A DNA stretch of 64,000 nucleotides from Aedoeadaptatus coxii (lineage in GTDB: Bacteria > Bacillota > Clostridia > Tissierellales > Peptoniphilaceae), in assembly GCF_903819215.1 (NCBI RefSeq), contig NZ_CAIJCT010000007.1, one strand, 5' to 3'. The notes under the pieces are model-generated. The model was not told the DNA's origin. It made no database searches and saw nothing but the letters and a program-made list of their open reading frames with translations. The position numbers and the translations under genes were made by a program. This document shows, in pieces, positions 15,147 through 25,042 of the stretch (position 1 is the first letter of the stretch; each line of letters begins with the position of its first letter).

Positions 15147-17429
15147 ATGAACAATCGCTGGTCGGTTCGAAAGCTCGTGGAATTTACCATGCGCAGCGGC
15201 GACATCGACAACGGACTTTTTTCCAATCGTCGCGCCCTGGAAGGCATTCGGCTCCATCAGAAATTACAAAATCAATATACGGACGGCTTCGAATCGGAAG
15301 TTACCATTTCAGGCGAGGTACATTACGGCGAAACCTCTATTTTTTTAGAGGGCCGCATCGACGGCATCAATAGAGAACGCCACATTCTCGACGAAATAAA
15401 ATCCACTATTTACACGAAAGAAGCCATCGATGAAAGACCCAATTCCCTTCACTGGGCGCAGTTGAAATGCTATGGCTACCTCTATGCCCGACAACGAGAT
15501 CTCGACGAGGTAACCCTCCGCTTAACCTATATTCGAGTGGAAGACGAAAGCGTATTTCGCTACGAAAAAGTGTTGACCCGCGAAAAGCTCGCGGAGTTTA
15601 TGAACGACGTCATGGAGCGACTCGTGAAAATCCAAAGCCGTTTGGAATCGTTTCAAGAGGTCATGACATCCTCTGCCAAATCCCTCGCCTTTCCCTACGG
15701 CGATTTTCGCCCCGGACAGCGTGATATGGCGGTTTCGGTGTATAATATGGTGCAGGCGAAAGAGACTATTTTCATTCAGGCGCCGACGGGCATCGGCAAA
15801 ACCCTCGCCGCTCTCTTCCCCGCCATTAAGGGCATCGGCGAAGGAATGACGGACGAAATTTTCTACGCCACCGGTCGTTCCACGCAAAAAACCGTGGCCG
15901 TGGAAACCCTCGCTTTTTTAAAAACCCACGGCCTCCGCATGAAATCTGTGGAGCTGGTGGCGAAGGAAAAGGCGTGCCTCAACGATTCCCTGGACTGCCG
16001 GCCGGAAGCTTGCCCCTATGCCAAGGGCCATTACGATCGCCTGCTCGACGGCATCCTCGCCATATACGATCATGAAGATATTTTTGACGGCGACACGATT
16101 CGCGCATACAGCGAAAAGCACACACTCTGTCCCTTCGAGTTCGGGCTGGATCTCAGCAATTTTGCACAAATCATGGTAGGCGATTACAATTACATCTTCC
16201 ATCCGAAAACGTATTTGGAGCGGCTCATGGAAGATAGAGATCGCACAAAGGCCACCACTCTTTTAATCGACGAGGCCCACAATTTAATTGATCGCGCCAG
16301 GGATATGTATTCCGCCGAGCTTTCCCTTCGCCTGATAGACGACGTTACCTTTAAGGACAAGGCGGTTAAGCGGGAGGCGAAGGCTTTCCGAAATATTTTT
16401 CAGGAGCTGACGCATACCGCACCTCTTCCCCTGACAGATTTGCCCGATATTTTTCACAATACCCTCGACGATTTGGAAGAGGCCATGGCGAAAGTATTGG
16501 CCCGCGCCACGGAAGAGCCGCCGGAAGAATGGATGAACCTTTACTTCGCCATCTTGGATTGGCAGAATCGAAACCTTTACTACAATCAAAGGCGCTTTAC
16601 TTATTTCGTGTCTGAAAACGGCACCCTTTCCATTCTCTGTTTGGATCCCTCCCGGGTTTTATGGGAGCGGAAAAATCTCTTCGGCGGTGTCGTCTACTTT
16701 TCCGCCACCCTTTCGCCCATAGGCTATCACAAAGATATTTTAGGTGGCGGCGAAGAAGCGCACCACTTGATGTTGCCTTCGCCCTTCGTTCCCGATCATC
16801 TCCTCGTCCTGCATCCGCCCTCGGTTTCCACAAAATACCGCGACAGAGAAAAGACACTGCCTTTGGTTCAGGATTACCTGCGTACATTTTCCGAAAGATC
16901 CGAGGGAAATTTAATCCATTTCTTCCCCTCTTATGCCTACAAAGAACAGGTCCTCAAGGGAATAAAGGATCCCTATCGCCTGGATCAGGAACGGTCCATG
17001 ACCGAAAGGGATCGGCAGGATTTCATCGGGCGATTTTTCGGCGACGAAACCGTCCACGGCTACGCCGTCATGGGCGGCGCTTTTTCCGAGGGGATCGATC
17101 TCGCAGGAGATGCACTTCGCGGCGTAAGCATATTAACCCTCTCCCTTCCGGGCCTTTCCCCGGAGCGGGAGCTGATTAAAAATCGCTTCAACGACATGGG
17201 AAAAGACGGCTACGCCTACGCCTATCTCTATCCCGGCATTACGAAAGTGGTGCAGGCCGCCGGCCGCATTATTCGCACAGAAAAAGACAGAGGGCAGCTT
17301 CTCCTCTTAGACGATCGCTTCGCCCGAAAGGATATACGCGCCCTCTTACCCCGTGAATGGCACATACAAACCGTCCGCTCCCCTGAAGAGATGGCGGATA
17401 AAATAAAAGACTTTTGGAGGTCAATATGA
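15147..17429 (+). CDS. PD-(D/E)XK nuclease-XPD/DinG-family DNA helicase fusion
   Basis: The 760-residue protein begins with a Cas4/RecB-like nuclease module, with Asp in EGRIDGI (about residue 72) and DEIKST (about 82-84) forming the PD-(D/E)XK centre. The SF2 helicase follows: FRPGQRDMA, Walker A APTGIGKTLA (about 211-220), DEAH as LIDEAHN (about 373), and the C-terminal GGAFSEGIDLAG and QAAGRIIRTEKD motifs. Four Cys (about 276, 283, 288 and 327; ACLNDSLDCRPEACPY and TLCPFEF) match the XPD-type Fe-S cluster that gives 5'-3' polarity. This fused form is common in Clostridia; a repair role is presumed. Start chosen at 15147 for the GAAGGGGTGATCCT site; the frame is open to 15063. Overlaps trmL by 4 bases. 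Confidence 0.9.
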   Translation: MNNRWSVRKLVEFTMRSGDIDNGLFSNRRALEGIRLHQKLQNQYTDGFESEVTISGEVHYGETSIFLEGRIDGINRERHILDEIKSTIYTKEAIDERPNSLHWAQLKCYGYLYARQRDLDEVTLRLTYIRVEDESVFRYEKVLTREKLAEFMNDVMERLVKIQSRLESFQEVMTSSAKSLAFPYGDFRPGQRDMAVSVYNMVQAKETIFIQAPTGIGKTLAALFPAIKGIGEGMTDEIFYATGRSTQKTVAVETLAFLKTHGLRMKSVELVAKEKACLNDSLDCRPEACPYAKGHYDRLLDGILAIYDHEDIFDGDTIRAYSEKHTLCPFEFGLDLSNFAQIMVGDYNYIFHPKTYLERLMEDRDRTKATTLLIDEAHNLIDRARDMYSAELSLRLIDDVTFKDKAVKREAKAFRNIFQELTHTAPLPLTDLPDIFHNTLDDLEEAMAKVLARATEEPPEEWMNLYFAILDWQNRNLYYNQRRFTYFVSENGTLSILCLDPSRVLWERKNLFGGVVYFSATLSPIGYHKDILGGGEEAHHLMLPSPFVPDHLLVLHPPSVSTKYRDREKTLPLVQDYLRTFSERSEGNLIHFFPSYAYKEQVLKGIKDPYRLDQERSMTERDRQDFIGRFFGDETVHGYAVMGGAFSEGIDLAGDALRGVSILTLSLPGLSPERELIKNRFNDMGKDGYAYAYLYPGITKVVQAAGRIIRTEKDRGQLLLLDDRFARKDIRALLPREWHIQTVRSPEEMADKIKDFWRSI

Positions 17430-17893
17430 CATTGCATATTTGTTTAGTAGAACCTGAAATTCCCCACAACACCGGCGCCATCGCCAGAAGTTGCGGCCTT
17501 ACGAAGAGCGTACTCCACTTGGTGCGCCCCCTCGGCTTTTCAACCGACGACAAATATTTAAAACGCAGCGGATTGGACTATTGGCATCTCGTGGACATTC
17601 ACTACCACGACAGCATCGACGAAGTGTTTGAGGAATACAAAGACCACCGTTTCTTCTTCGCCAGCACGAAATCGGAAAAACGCTACTGCGACGTGGAATT
17701 TCAAGACGGGGATTTTCTCGTCTTCGGAAAAGAAACGAAGGGGCTTCCCGAGGAGCTTATTAAGGCCCATTACGACCACGCCATTCGCATTCCCATGCTG
17801 AAAGATTTCGGCAGAAGCTTAAACCTTTCCGTATCCGTGAACATTATTTTATTCGAGGCACTTCGTCAATTAAATTATCCGGGGATGGCATAA
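17426..17893 (+). CDS. trmL: tRNA (cytidine(34)-2'-O)-methyltransferase
   Basis: The 155-residue SPOUT methyltransferase has the trefoil-knot features of TrmL: EPEIPHNTGAIARSC near the start, LVFGKETKGLPEEL in the middle, and the C-terminal IPMLKDFGRSLNLSVSVNI SAM-binding knot. TrmL methylates the ribose of the wobble base in tRNA-Leu isoacceptors. Start ATG 17426 follows TGGAGG and overlaps the helicase stop (ATGA); its stop overlaps birA by one base (TAATG). The three genes form a translationally coupled unit. Confidence 0.95.
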   Translation: MTLHICLVEPEIPHNTGAIARSCGLTKSVLHLVRPLGFSTDDKYLKRSGLDYWHLVDIHYHDSIDEVFEEYKDHRFFFASTKSEKRYCDVEFQDGDFLVFGKETKGLPEELIKAHYDHAIRIPMLKDFGRSLNLSVSVNIILFEALRQLNYPGMA

Positions 17894-18846
17894 TGAAAAA
17901 TAGAGACTACATTTTAAAACAACTACAGGAAGCCGACGATTTCCTCTCCGGTGAAGAGCTGGCCGAAACCCTCCACATTACTCGCGCCGCCGTGTGGCAA
18001 TCCATTCGCGATTTGCGAAAAGCGGGCTTTCATATTGAAGCGGTTACCAATCGGGGCTACCGCTTAAACCGAGATTACGAACCGCTCGCAAAAGAAAAAA
18101 TTACCTCATGTTTAATGAAGGAACTTAAAGAAATCGACGTGCTCGTGGAACAATCCGTCGATTCCACCAATGACGAAATCTTTCGCCGAGACGACGAAAG
18201 CTCCCTTCCCTCTTTCTCCTTTATGGTGGCGGAAGAACAAACCGCCGGCAAGGGACGGGTGGGAAAATCTTTCCTTTCGCCTTTCGGCAGCGGCCTCTAT
18301 CTTTCCGCCATTTTAAAAGGATCGGATAATTTTACCTCGGAACTTTTAACCTTAGCGGCCGCCGTCGCCGCTCGCGAAGCCATCAGCAGGCAAACGGAAA
18401 AGCCCGTCTTAATTAAATGGGTCAATGATCTTTATGTGGACCACAAAAAAATCGCCGGCATCTTAACGGAAGCTAATTTTTCATCGAATGCGCCACGATA
18501 CGTGGTGGGCATCGGCATTAATACCGACACCCCGCGAGAAACCTTCGATAAAAAAGATCTGTTAAACGCCGGATCCATTGGGGAACGTAAACTTTCGCGC
18601 AATCAATTGGCGGCTGATTTTATGAACGCCCTCTATTCTTGGTGTGCGCGGCCGAAAAAAGAAATTCTGGATGATTACAGAAAATACAATTTAACCATCG
18701 GCAAGACCGTCGCCTTTTCCAAGAGAGATATCGAATACACGGGCACGGTGGAAACCATCGACGACGACGGCGGACTCGTCGTGGAAGTCGGCGGATCCCA
18801 CATGACCCTTACAGCCGGTGCCATTTCCATTCGCGGCGACTGGTAA
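17893..18846 (+). CDS. birA: Bifunctional biotin protein ligase / biotin operon repressor
   Basis: The 317-residue protein has an N-terminal winged helix (about residues 1-60, with LAETLHITRAAVWQSIRDLR as recognition region). The ligase domain follows: biotin-binding QTAGKGRVGKSF, IKWVNDLYVDHKKIAGIL, VVGIGINTD, and a C-terminal SH3-like cap from about 265. It makes biotinyl-AMP, biotinylates carboxylases, and, with the DNA-binding domain, can repress biotin genes. None of those genes is in the window. The one-base overlap with trmL gives coupled translation. Confidence 0.95.
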   Translation: MKNRDYILKQLQEADDFLSGEELAETLHITRAAVWQSIRDLRKAGFHIEAVTNRGYRLNRDYEPLAKEKITSCLMKELKEIDVLVEQSVDSTNDEIFRRDDESSLPSFSFMVAEEQTAGKGRVGKSFLSPFGSGLYLSAILKGSDNFTSELLTLAAAVAAREAISRQTEKPVLIKWVNDLYVDHKKIAGILTEANFSSNAPRYVVGIGINTDTPRETFDKKDLLNAGSIGERKLSRNQLAADFMNALYSWCARPKKEILDDYRKYNLTIGKTVAFSKRDIEYTGTVETIDDDGGLVVEVGGSHMTLTAGAISIRGDW

Positions 18847-18913
18847 ATTTTTTTGAGCGATCGCCCTTGACAAAACATGCCACCTTCCATATAATTATAT
18901 ACTGTAATCCAAT

Positions 18914-19005
18914 GGAGAGATGGTTGAGTTGGTTTAAGGCGCTCGCCTGGAAAGCGGGTATACGTTAATAGCGTATCGGGGGTTCGAATCCCCCTCTCTC
19001 CGCCA
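18914..19005 (+). tRNA. tRNA-Ser(GGA)
   Basis: The acceptor stem GGAGAGA pairs with TCTCTCC. The discriminator G is followed by an encoded CCA. The anticodon loop reads CCTGGAAAG, anticodon GGA (codons TCC/TCT), and there is a long class II variable arm (TATACGTTAATAGCGTAT). The T-arm carries GGTTCGAATCC. It lies just upstream of the SRP RNA gene and probably shares its transcript. Confidence 0.97.
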
Positions 19006-19013
19006 GGAAAAGT

Positions 19014-19284
19014 TTGCCATGCTAGATGGGGAGTTAGCGGTTCCCTGTAACTTGCAGTCCGCTATAGCAAGATTGAATTCCCGGCATAGCATTTATTTTT
19101 TTGCAGTCTGCCCGAAACAAGTGATGTTGATGAGCAGGTCCTGCGCAATAGACCCTTGCGAACCGTGTCAGGTCTTGACGGAAGCAGCACTAAGTAAGTC
19201 AGTCTATGTGACGCAGATTAGCCTTCTCTGAGTTAACTATTTCGGTAACGTGTGGAGATTTAATGCAACGTCGGGTGCATGGTT
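19014..19284 (+). ncRNA. ffs: Signal recognition particle RNA, large Bacillus type
   Basis: The sequence opens with the Alu-domain-like GCCATGCTAGATGGGGAG and GTAACTTGCAGTCCGCTAT segments. It contains the universal domain IV core GTCAGGTC...GGAAGCAGCA around 19168-19192, and the end GTGCATGGT pairs back with the start. The length of about 270 bases fits the long Firmicute form that carries the Alu domain as well as the Ffh-binding stem. A terminator follows. Confidence 0.95.
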
Positions 19285-19295
19285 ACATATAAAAA

Positions 19296-19322
19296 GGGGG
19301 CGGCACAGCCGCTCTTTTTTTG
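19296..19322 (+). terminator. Terminator of the SRP RNA
   Basis: GGGCGGC pairs with GCCGCTC around ACA, followed by seven T. Confidence 0.88.
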
Positions 19323-19327
19323 CGCAG

Positions 19328-19360
19328 AAAAAGGTCTACGTCCGTGACGCAGACCTTTTT
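19328..19360 (-). terminator. Terminator of the ilv operon
   Basis: AAAAAGGTCT pairs with AGACCTTTTT around 13 bases, with T-runs on both strands. It sits just after the ilvD stop and also backs up the SRP RNA terminator on the other strand. Confidence 0.85.
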
Positions 19361-19370
19361 CTCATTCTAT

Positions 19371-21044
19371 CTATTCATACATATCGAGAACTGCTCCCTT
19401 GTCCGACGTGGTGACGAGGCCACGATAGCGTTTCAACCACCCTTTAACGGGGGGCAGTTCTTTCGGTTGAAATTTTTCGCGTCGTGCTTCGAGTTCGTCA
19501 TCAGCTACGGCCAAGCGAATACTGTAATTGGGAATGTCGATTTCGATTAAATCCCCTTCTTCTACCAAGGCGATGGTGCCGCCCAGAGCCGCTTCCGGAG
19601 ACACATGGCCGATGGAGGCGCCGCGGGAAGCGCCCGAAAAACGACCGTCGGTAATTAATGCCACCGATTCGTCGAGCCCCATACCCGCAAGGGCCGATGT
19701 GGGATTTAACATTTCCCGCATACCCGGCCCGCCCTTAGGGCCTTCGTAGCGAATGACGACCACATCTCCTTTTCGGATGTCGCCCCCATAAATCGCCTCG
19801 ATGGCCTCGTCTTCCGAATCGAAGACGCGGGCAGGACCTTTATGGGTCAGCATTTTATCGCTGACGGCGCTCCGCTTGACGACGCAACCTTTAGGCGCAA
19901 GATTACCGAATAAAATGGCCAAACCGCCGACTTCCGAATAGGGCGATTCGACGGGGCGAATAACGTCGGGATTGAGGTTCTCGCCGCTTTCAATGACGTT
20001 CCCGAGGGGACGACCGGTAACCGTCATCACATCTAAATGAAGCAAGTTCTTTTTCGCAAGCTCCTTTTGTACGGCTCGTATGCCGCCGGCGTGGTAAAGA
20101 TCTTCCATATGATGATGGCCTGCCGGTGCGAGATGGCAAAGATTAGGCACCCGTTCGCTCATAGTATTGAAAAGATTTAAATCCACATCGATACCCGCTT
20201 CTGTCGCAAGAGCCAAAAGATGCAATACCGTATTGGTGGAACACCCTAGGGCCATATCGCAGGTAATGGCGTTTTCCACGGCCTTCGCGTTAAAGATATC
20301 GAGGATACGCACATCCTTTTTCAAAAGCTCTATAACGGCAAAGCCGCTTTCCTTTGCCAACCGCCGTCTTTCGGCGTAAACTGCGGGAATCGTGCCGTTG
20401 CCGGGAAGGGCGAGGCCCACGGCTTCGCTTAAACAGTTCATGGAATTGGCAGTGTACATACCGGCGCAGGATCCACAGGAAGGGCAGGCGCTTTTTTCAA
20501 AAACGCGCAATTCCTCTTCGCTCATAGTGCCGCCTTTGACACTTCCTACGGCTTCGAATACTTTGGAAAGAGAAGCTTCTCCCTCTCTCCCCTTTCCCGC
20601 CAACATAGGGCCTCCGCTTACGACGACGGTGGGAAGATTTAATCGTAATGCGCCCATGATCATACCGGGCACGATTTTGTCGCAGTTGGGAACGAGTACC
20701 AGGGCGTCTAAAGCGTGGGCAACGGCCATGGTTTCTACGGAATCGGCGATCAATTCTCTGGAGGGAAGAGAATATTTCATGCCCTCGTGGCCCATGGCAA
20801 TGCCGTCGCAAACGCCGATAGAGGGAATTAAAATCGGCGTGCCGCCGTTCATTAAAATACCTTCTTTTACGGCCTCGCTTACTATATCTAAGTGGGTATG
20901 CCCCGGCACCATTTCACTATAGGCGCTGATGACACCGACAAGCGGCCGTTCAAGTTGGGCATCGGTAAAGCCTAAGGCGTAAAACAAACTTCGGTTCGGC
21001 GCCCGATTGACGCCGCGAAGCACGCGATCGCTGGTGCGTTCCAT
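19371..21044 (-). CDS. ilvD: Dihydroxy-acid dehydratase
   Basis: The 557-residue Fe-S dehydratase of branched-chain amino acid synthesis converts dihydroxy-isovalerate and dihydroxy-methylvalerate to the keto acids. Cluster-ligand Cys are visible in VPNCDKIVPG and ACPSCGSCAGMYTANSMN, with CSTNTVLH between, and the C-terminal GRFSGASRGASIGHVSPEAA motif is intact. It is the last gene of ilvB-ilvN-ilvC-ilvD, two bases after ilvC, with a terminator behind it. The length is normal for the family. Confidence 0.97.
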   Translation of the reverse strand: MERTSDRVLRGVNRAPNRSLFYALGFTDAQLERPLVGVISAYSEMVPGHTHLDIVSEAVKEGILMNGGTPILIPSIGVCDGIAMGHEGMKYSLPSRELIADSVETMAVAHALDALVLVPNCDKIVPGMIMGALRLNLPTVVVSGGPMLAGKGREGEASLSKVFEAVGSVKGGTMSEEELRVFEKSACPSCGSCAGMYTANSMNCLSEAVGLALPGNGTIPAVYAERRRLAKESGFAVIELLKKDVRILDIFNAKAVENAITCDMALGCSTNTVLHLLALATEAGIDVDLNLFNTMSERVPNLCHLAPAGHHHMEDLYHAGGIRAVQKELAKKNLLHLDVMTVTGRPLGNVIESGENLNPDVIRPVESPYSEVGGLAILFGNLAPKGCVVKRSAVSDKMLTHKGPARVFDSEDEAIEAIYGGDIRKGDVVVIRYEGPKGGPGMREMLNPTSALAGMGLDESVALITDGRFSGASRGASIGHVSPEAALGGTIALVEEGDLIEIDIPNYSIRLAVADDELEARREKFQPKELPPVKGWLKRYRGLVTTSDKGAVLDMYE

Positions 21045-21045
21045 G

Positions 21046-22035
<990 letters not shown>

Positions 22036-22036
22036 T

Positions 22037-22528
22037 TTAGTCATCCTTTCTTTCGCGGTCCATAGTGATGGCACCGCCTCTTTGTACTTCTAATGGGTTA
22101 AATTCGTTTACGGCATCTAAAAAGCCTTCAATTTTTTCAGGTCTGCCCACGACTTCCAGGACTAAACTTTTCCCGGAACGATGGACGACTTGGGTGCGAT
22201 AGGTGTCCATAATATCTTGCAGCGCCACATCCGTTGCGTAAGATGTCGGGATGCGCACGAGGGCGCTTTCCCTTACAAGGCTGCTTTCCTTCTCCACCAT
22301 CTCCACACTTAAAACATCTTGCAGATTTTTGATTTGGTAATAGACCAGGCGACGATCGCGAGGCGCTATGTCGGCGGAAAAATTGACTACACACTGATCG
22401 TCCTCCGGTTTGCTGTAGCAGGACATAGAGGTAATCTTGGAGCCGATTCTGGAAAGCACACCGACGACGCGGTTTAAATTACCAACATTATTGCTCAGTC
22501 TCAGTTTTATTAATTGATTGTTTTCCAT
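22037..22528 (-). CDS. ilvN: Acetolactate synthase small (regulatory) subunit
   Basis: The 163-residue regulatory subunit has an N-terminal ACT domain opening LIKLRLSNNVGNLNRVVGVL and a C-terminal ALS_ss_C-type region containing YRTQVVHRSGKSLVLEVVG. It binds valine and activates the catalytic subunit in related systems. It lies four bases after ilvB. Confidence 0.95.
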   Translation of the reverse strand: MENNQLIKLRLSNNVGNLNRVVGVLSRIGSKITSMSCYSKPEDDQCVVNFSADIAPRDRRLVYYQIKNLQDVLSVEMVEKESSLVRESALVRIPTSYATDVALQDIMDTYRTQVVHRSGKSLVLEVVGRPEKIEGFLDAVNEFNPLEVQRGGAITMDRERKDD

Positions 22529-22532
22529 TGCT

Positions 22533-24185
22533 CTACTCCATGATTCGATCGTCGACCGTTCCCCCCGGCGGAATCATGGGAAGCACTTTTTCGTCGGGAT
22601 CGACTAATACCTCGATCACCGTCGTGCCGCCATGTTTTTTTGCCTTGAGGAGGGCCTGAATTAAACTTTCTCTCGTATCCGCCCGATAACCTTTGGCTCC
22701 GAAACTTTCGGCAAGTTTGACGTAGTCCGTCGCCAAATCCGTATGGGTTGCGGAATAACGCTTGTCGTATAAAAGAGTTTGCCACTGACGTACCATTCCG
22801 AGGCTTTGGTTATTCATCACGACGACGGTAAGATTTAGGCCATAGCGAACGGATGTGGCCAGCTCATTTAAATTCATGTGGAATCCCCCATCGCCGGTAA
22901 CGACGACTACCGATTCCTCCGGGTGCGCCAGGGCTGCACCCATGCCCGCTCCCAAACTGAAACCCATGGTTCCCAGACCGCCGCTGGTTAAAAAGCGGCG
23001 AGGTTTCAGACGGCCGCAATATTGAGCCGTCCACATTTGATTTTGCCCCACATCGGTTACAAAAAAGAGATCTTCGTCGAATGCCTTTCGTATGTCGCCG
23101 ATAATGGCGTAGGGATTTAAGCCTTCTTTTACGGGAACGAAATCTTCTTCTTTGAATCCTCGAATTTTCTTTCGCCAATCCCTATGTTCCATGGGTTCCA
23201 ATTTTTCAACCAAGCGATTGAGGGCATCTTTTAAATCCCCTAAAAGGGAAAGATCCACGTCTACATTTTTTGCAATTTCACTTGGGTCCACATCCATTTG
23301 AACGACGGTGGCTTTCGCCGCAAATCGCTTCGCGTTCAGCGCCACCCGATCGGAAAATCGAACGCCGACGCCGATTAAAAGATCGCATTCGTCGATGGCC
23401 ATATTCGACGACACTCTGCCGTGCATGCCCACCATGCCGAGATTTAATTCGTCTTCATAACCTAAGACTCCGATGCCCATAATCGTGTGGACTGCCGGAA
23501 TCTTGCAGCGATCAATAAGCTTTCTGAGTTCACGGAAACTTTCGGATGCCGTTACCCCACCGCCGCTGTAGATCACCGGCTTTTTCGCCTTGCGGATCAA
23601 TTCGGCCAATCGGTCGAGATCCTCCTCGTCTACTTTTTCAAGGCTTTCCACCCGGCAAGCCGCCGGAGCGTCATAGCTTACAGATGCTTGTAAAACATCT
23701 TTCGGAATATCGATGAGGACCGGGCCCTTTCGACCGGAATTGGCAATGGCAAAAGCCCGCGTTACAGTCTCTTGTAATTCTTCAACCTTTCGCACGACGA
23801 AATTATGTTTCGTGACGGAAAGGGTAATACTCGCAATGTCCACTTCCTGAAAGGCATTTCGCCCCGCTAGATTTTGGCTTACATTGCCCGTGATACAGAC
23901 CATGGGAACGGAATCCATATAGGCTGTGGCAATGCCCGTTACCAAATTTGTAGCACCCGGGCCACTGGTGGCAATAACGACGCCGGTTTTTCCTGTCGAA
24001 CGGGCGTAGCCGTCGGCAGCGTGAGTAGCTCCCTGCTCATGGCTGGTTCGAATGACCTTCAGCTCCTTTCGATCATAAAGAGCGTCGTAAATATCTAACA
24101 CGGCACCGCCGGGATAGCCGAAAAGCACATCCACGTCGCGGTCCACTAAACACTGAACAAGAAGTTCTGCACCTGTTAACTGCAT
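22533..24185 (-). CDS. ilvB: Acetolactate synthase catalytic subunit
   Basis: The 550-residue ThDP enzyme has the N-terminal pyrimidine-binding domain with VLFGYPGGAVLDIYD and the catalytic Glu in RTSHEQGATHAADGYAR. A central FAD-type domain follows. The C-terminal PP domain carries VVVTGDGGFHMNLNEL and the ThDP motif ending NNQSLGM. It condenses pyruvate with pyruvate or 2-ketobutyrate, the first common step to Ile, Val and Leu. It is first in the operon. Its normal promoter and T-box are not adjacent: transposon sequence begins 185 bases upstream. Confidence 0.97.
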   Translation of the reverse strand: MQLTGAELLVQCLVDRDVDVLFGYPGGAVLDIYDALYDRKELKVIRTSHEQGATHAADGYARSTGKTGVVIATSGPGATNLVTGIATAYMDSVPMVCITGNVSQNLAGRNAFQEVDIASITLSVTKHNFVVRKVEELQETVTRAFAIANSGRKGPVLIDIPKDVLQASVSYDAPAACRVESLEKVDEEDLDRLAELIRKAKKPVIYSGGGVTASESFRELRKLIDRCKIPAVHTIMGIGVLGYEDELNLGMVGMHGRVSSNMAIDECDLLIGVGVRFSDRVALNAKRFAAKATVVQMDVDPSEIAKNVDVDLSLLGDLKDALNRLVEKLEPMEHRDWRKKIRGFKEEDFVPVKEGLNPYAIIGDIRKAFDEDLFFVTDVGQNQMWTAQYCGRLKPRRFLTSGGLGTMGFSLGAGMGAALAHPEESVVVVTGDGGFHMNLNELATSVRYGLNLTVVVMNNQSLGMVRQWQTLLYDKRYSATHTDLATDYVKLAESFGAKGYRADTRESLIQALLKAKKHGGTTVIEVLVDPDEKVLPMIPPGGTVDDRIME

Positions 24186-24275
24186 CTCTATTCCACCTCC
24201 ATCTTTTGTAAACTCAGGGGCTTTATCGACTGAAAGCCCGGTTTCGATGTTGCATTTTATTTACAACATCATCAG

Positions 24276-24353
24276 CTAACCATCAGGATCGCCGCCGCTC
24301 ATAATCTCAGAAAAAATAAAAACGAAACCTTTTTGGATATAACGCTTTAACAC
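24276..24353 (-). CDS. 25-codon small ORF upstream of ilvB (possible leader peptide)
   Basis: GTG 24353 to TAG 24276 encodes 25 residues (start LKRYIQKGFVFIFSE, end SGGDPDG). The ribosome site AAAAAGGAGGAGATAAA is the best in the region and ends seven bases before the GTG. Before the transposon arrived this ORF lay directly after the T-box terminator, so it was the first translated frame of the ilv transcript. It contains Ile and Val but no codon runs typical of attenuation peptides. The function is unknown. A hairpin (GGGCTTT/AAAGCCC, near 24210-24240) lies between it and ilvB but lacks a T-run. Confidence 0.55.
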   Translation of the reverse strand: MLKRYIQKGFVFIFSEIMSGGDPDG

Positions 24354-24370
24354 TTTATCTCCTCCTTTTT

Positions 24371-24480
24371 AAGTATAAAAATAGCATAAAAATCTAGTTA
24401 TCCGCATAAAAACTGGACTTATCACACTTTATCAAGGTCAAAACCACTCAATTTACTACTAATTTACTACTTATGAATGA
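24371..24480. repeat. Left end of the transposon with integrase-arm repeats
   Basis: The terminal repeat is followed by paired ATAAAAA-rich elements (24376-24416) and the tandem ATTTACTACTAATTTACTAC at about 24450-24470. These are the kind of direct repeats bound by the Tn916 integrase N-terminal domain. A matching AATTTACTACTTATTTACCA lies at the right end. Confidence 0.7.
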
Positions 24481-24615
24481 GCTTTGATACGACGATTTAT
24501 CCTTGAAAAGTGAAGATATAAAGATACTTCCAATAAAATTTGAATATTTAATAGGTAGACACTTCAAAAAATGAGGTGTCTATTTTTTTACCCGATTTTG
24601 AAAGGAAGTGAACTT

Positions 24616-24690
24616 ATGAAAACAAAAAATCAAGAATCAAAAGGTCGTTCCCCACTCTTTAAGACCATCAAACATTCATTCAGCCAATAA
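24616..24690 (+). CDS. Small 24-residue protein at the start of the Tn916 transfer operon
   Basis: The ORF begins MKTKNQESKGRSPLFKTIK and ends at TAA 24690, with ribosome site GAAAGGAAG six bases upstream. It is basic and has no recognised domain. It precedes orf23 by 22 bases and is probably co-transcribed with it. An IR (ACACTTCAAAAAATGAGGTGT, about 24559-24579, with a T-run) upstream looks like a terminator or attenuator. Confidence 0.55.
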   Translation: MKTKNQESKGRSPLFKTIKHSFSQ

Positions 24691-24712
24691 AAAAGAAAGG
24701 ATAGGTAAAAAT

Positions 24713-25027
24713 ATGGAACTTAAATTTGTGATTCCCAACATGGAAAAAACATTCGGCAATTTAGAATTTGCTGGCGAGGATAAAGTCGTTCAGCGAAGAA
24801 TCAACGGACGGCTAACTGTCTTATCAAGAAGCTATAATCTCTATTCTGATGTTCAAAGAGCAGATGATATTGTGGTGGTGCTTCCTGCTGAAGCTGGCGA
24901 AAAACATTTCGGCTTTGAGGAACGTGTGAAGTTAGTCAATCCACGTATTACCGCAGAGGGCTACAAAATCGGCACTCGTGGTTTTACAAATTACCTTTTA
25001 CATGCTGACGACATGATAAAAGAATAA
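24713..25027 (+). CDS. Tn916 Orf23, DUF961 (YdcP-like) protein
   Basis: The 104-residue protein opens MELKFVIPNMEKTFGNLEF, the DUF961 start, and is a paralogue of the next gene. In ICEBs1 and Tn916, DUF961 proteins (helicase-processivity factors, HelP) help unwind the element after nicking by the relaxase, together with a host helicase. Ribosome site AAAGAAAGGAT precedes ATG 24713. First recognisable gene of the conjugation module. Confidence 0.9.
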   Translation: MELKFVIPNMEKTFGNLEFAGEDKVVQRRINGRLTVLSRSYNLYSDVQRADDIVVVLPAEAGEKHFGFEERVKLVNPRITAEGYKIGTRGFTNYLLHADDMIKE

Positions 25028-25042
25028 AGAAAGAGAGGAAAA

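Noticed and set aside
17893..18846. birA as repressor of a biotin operon in this window
   Set aside because: No biotin synthesis or transport gene is nearby; the DNA-binding domain is real but its targets are elsewhere.
19019..19231. 70-codon frame after tRNA-Ser
   Set aside because: It lies inside the SRP RNA gene.
24210..24240. GGGCTTT/AAAGCCC hairpin before ilvB as a terminator
   Set aside because: It is not followed by a T-run; perhaps only an mRNA structure.
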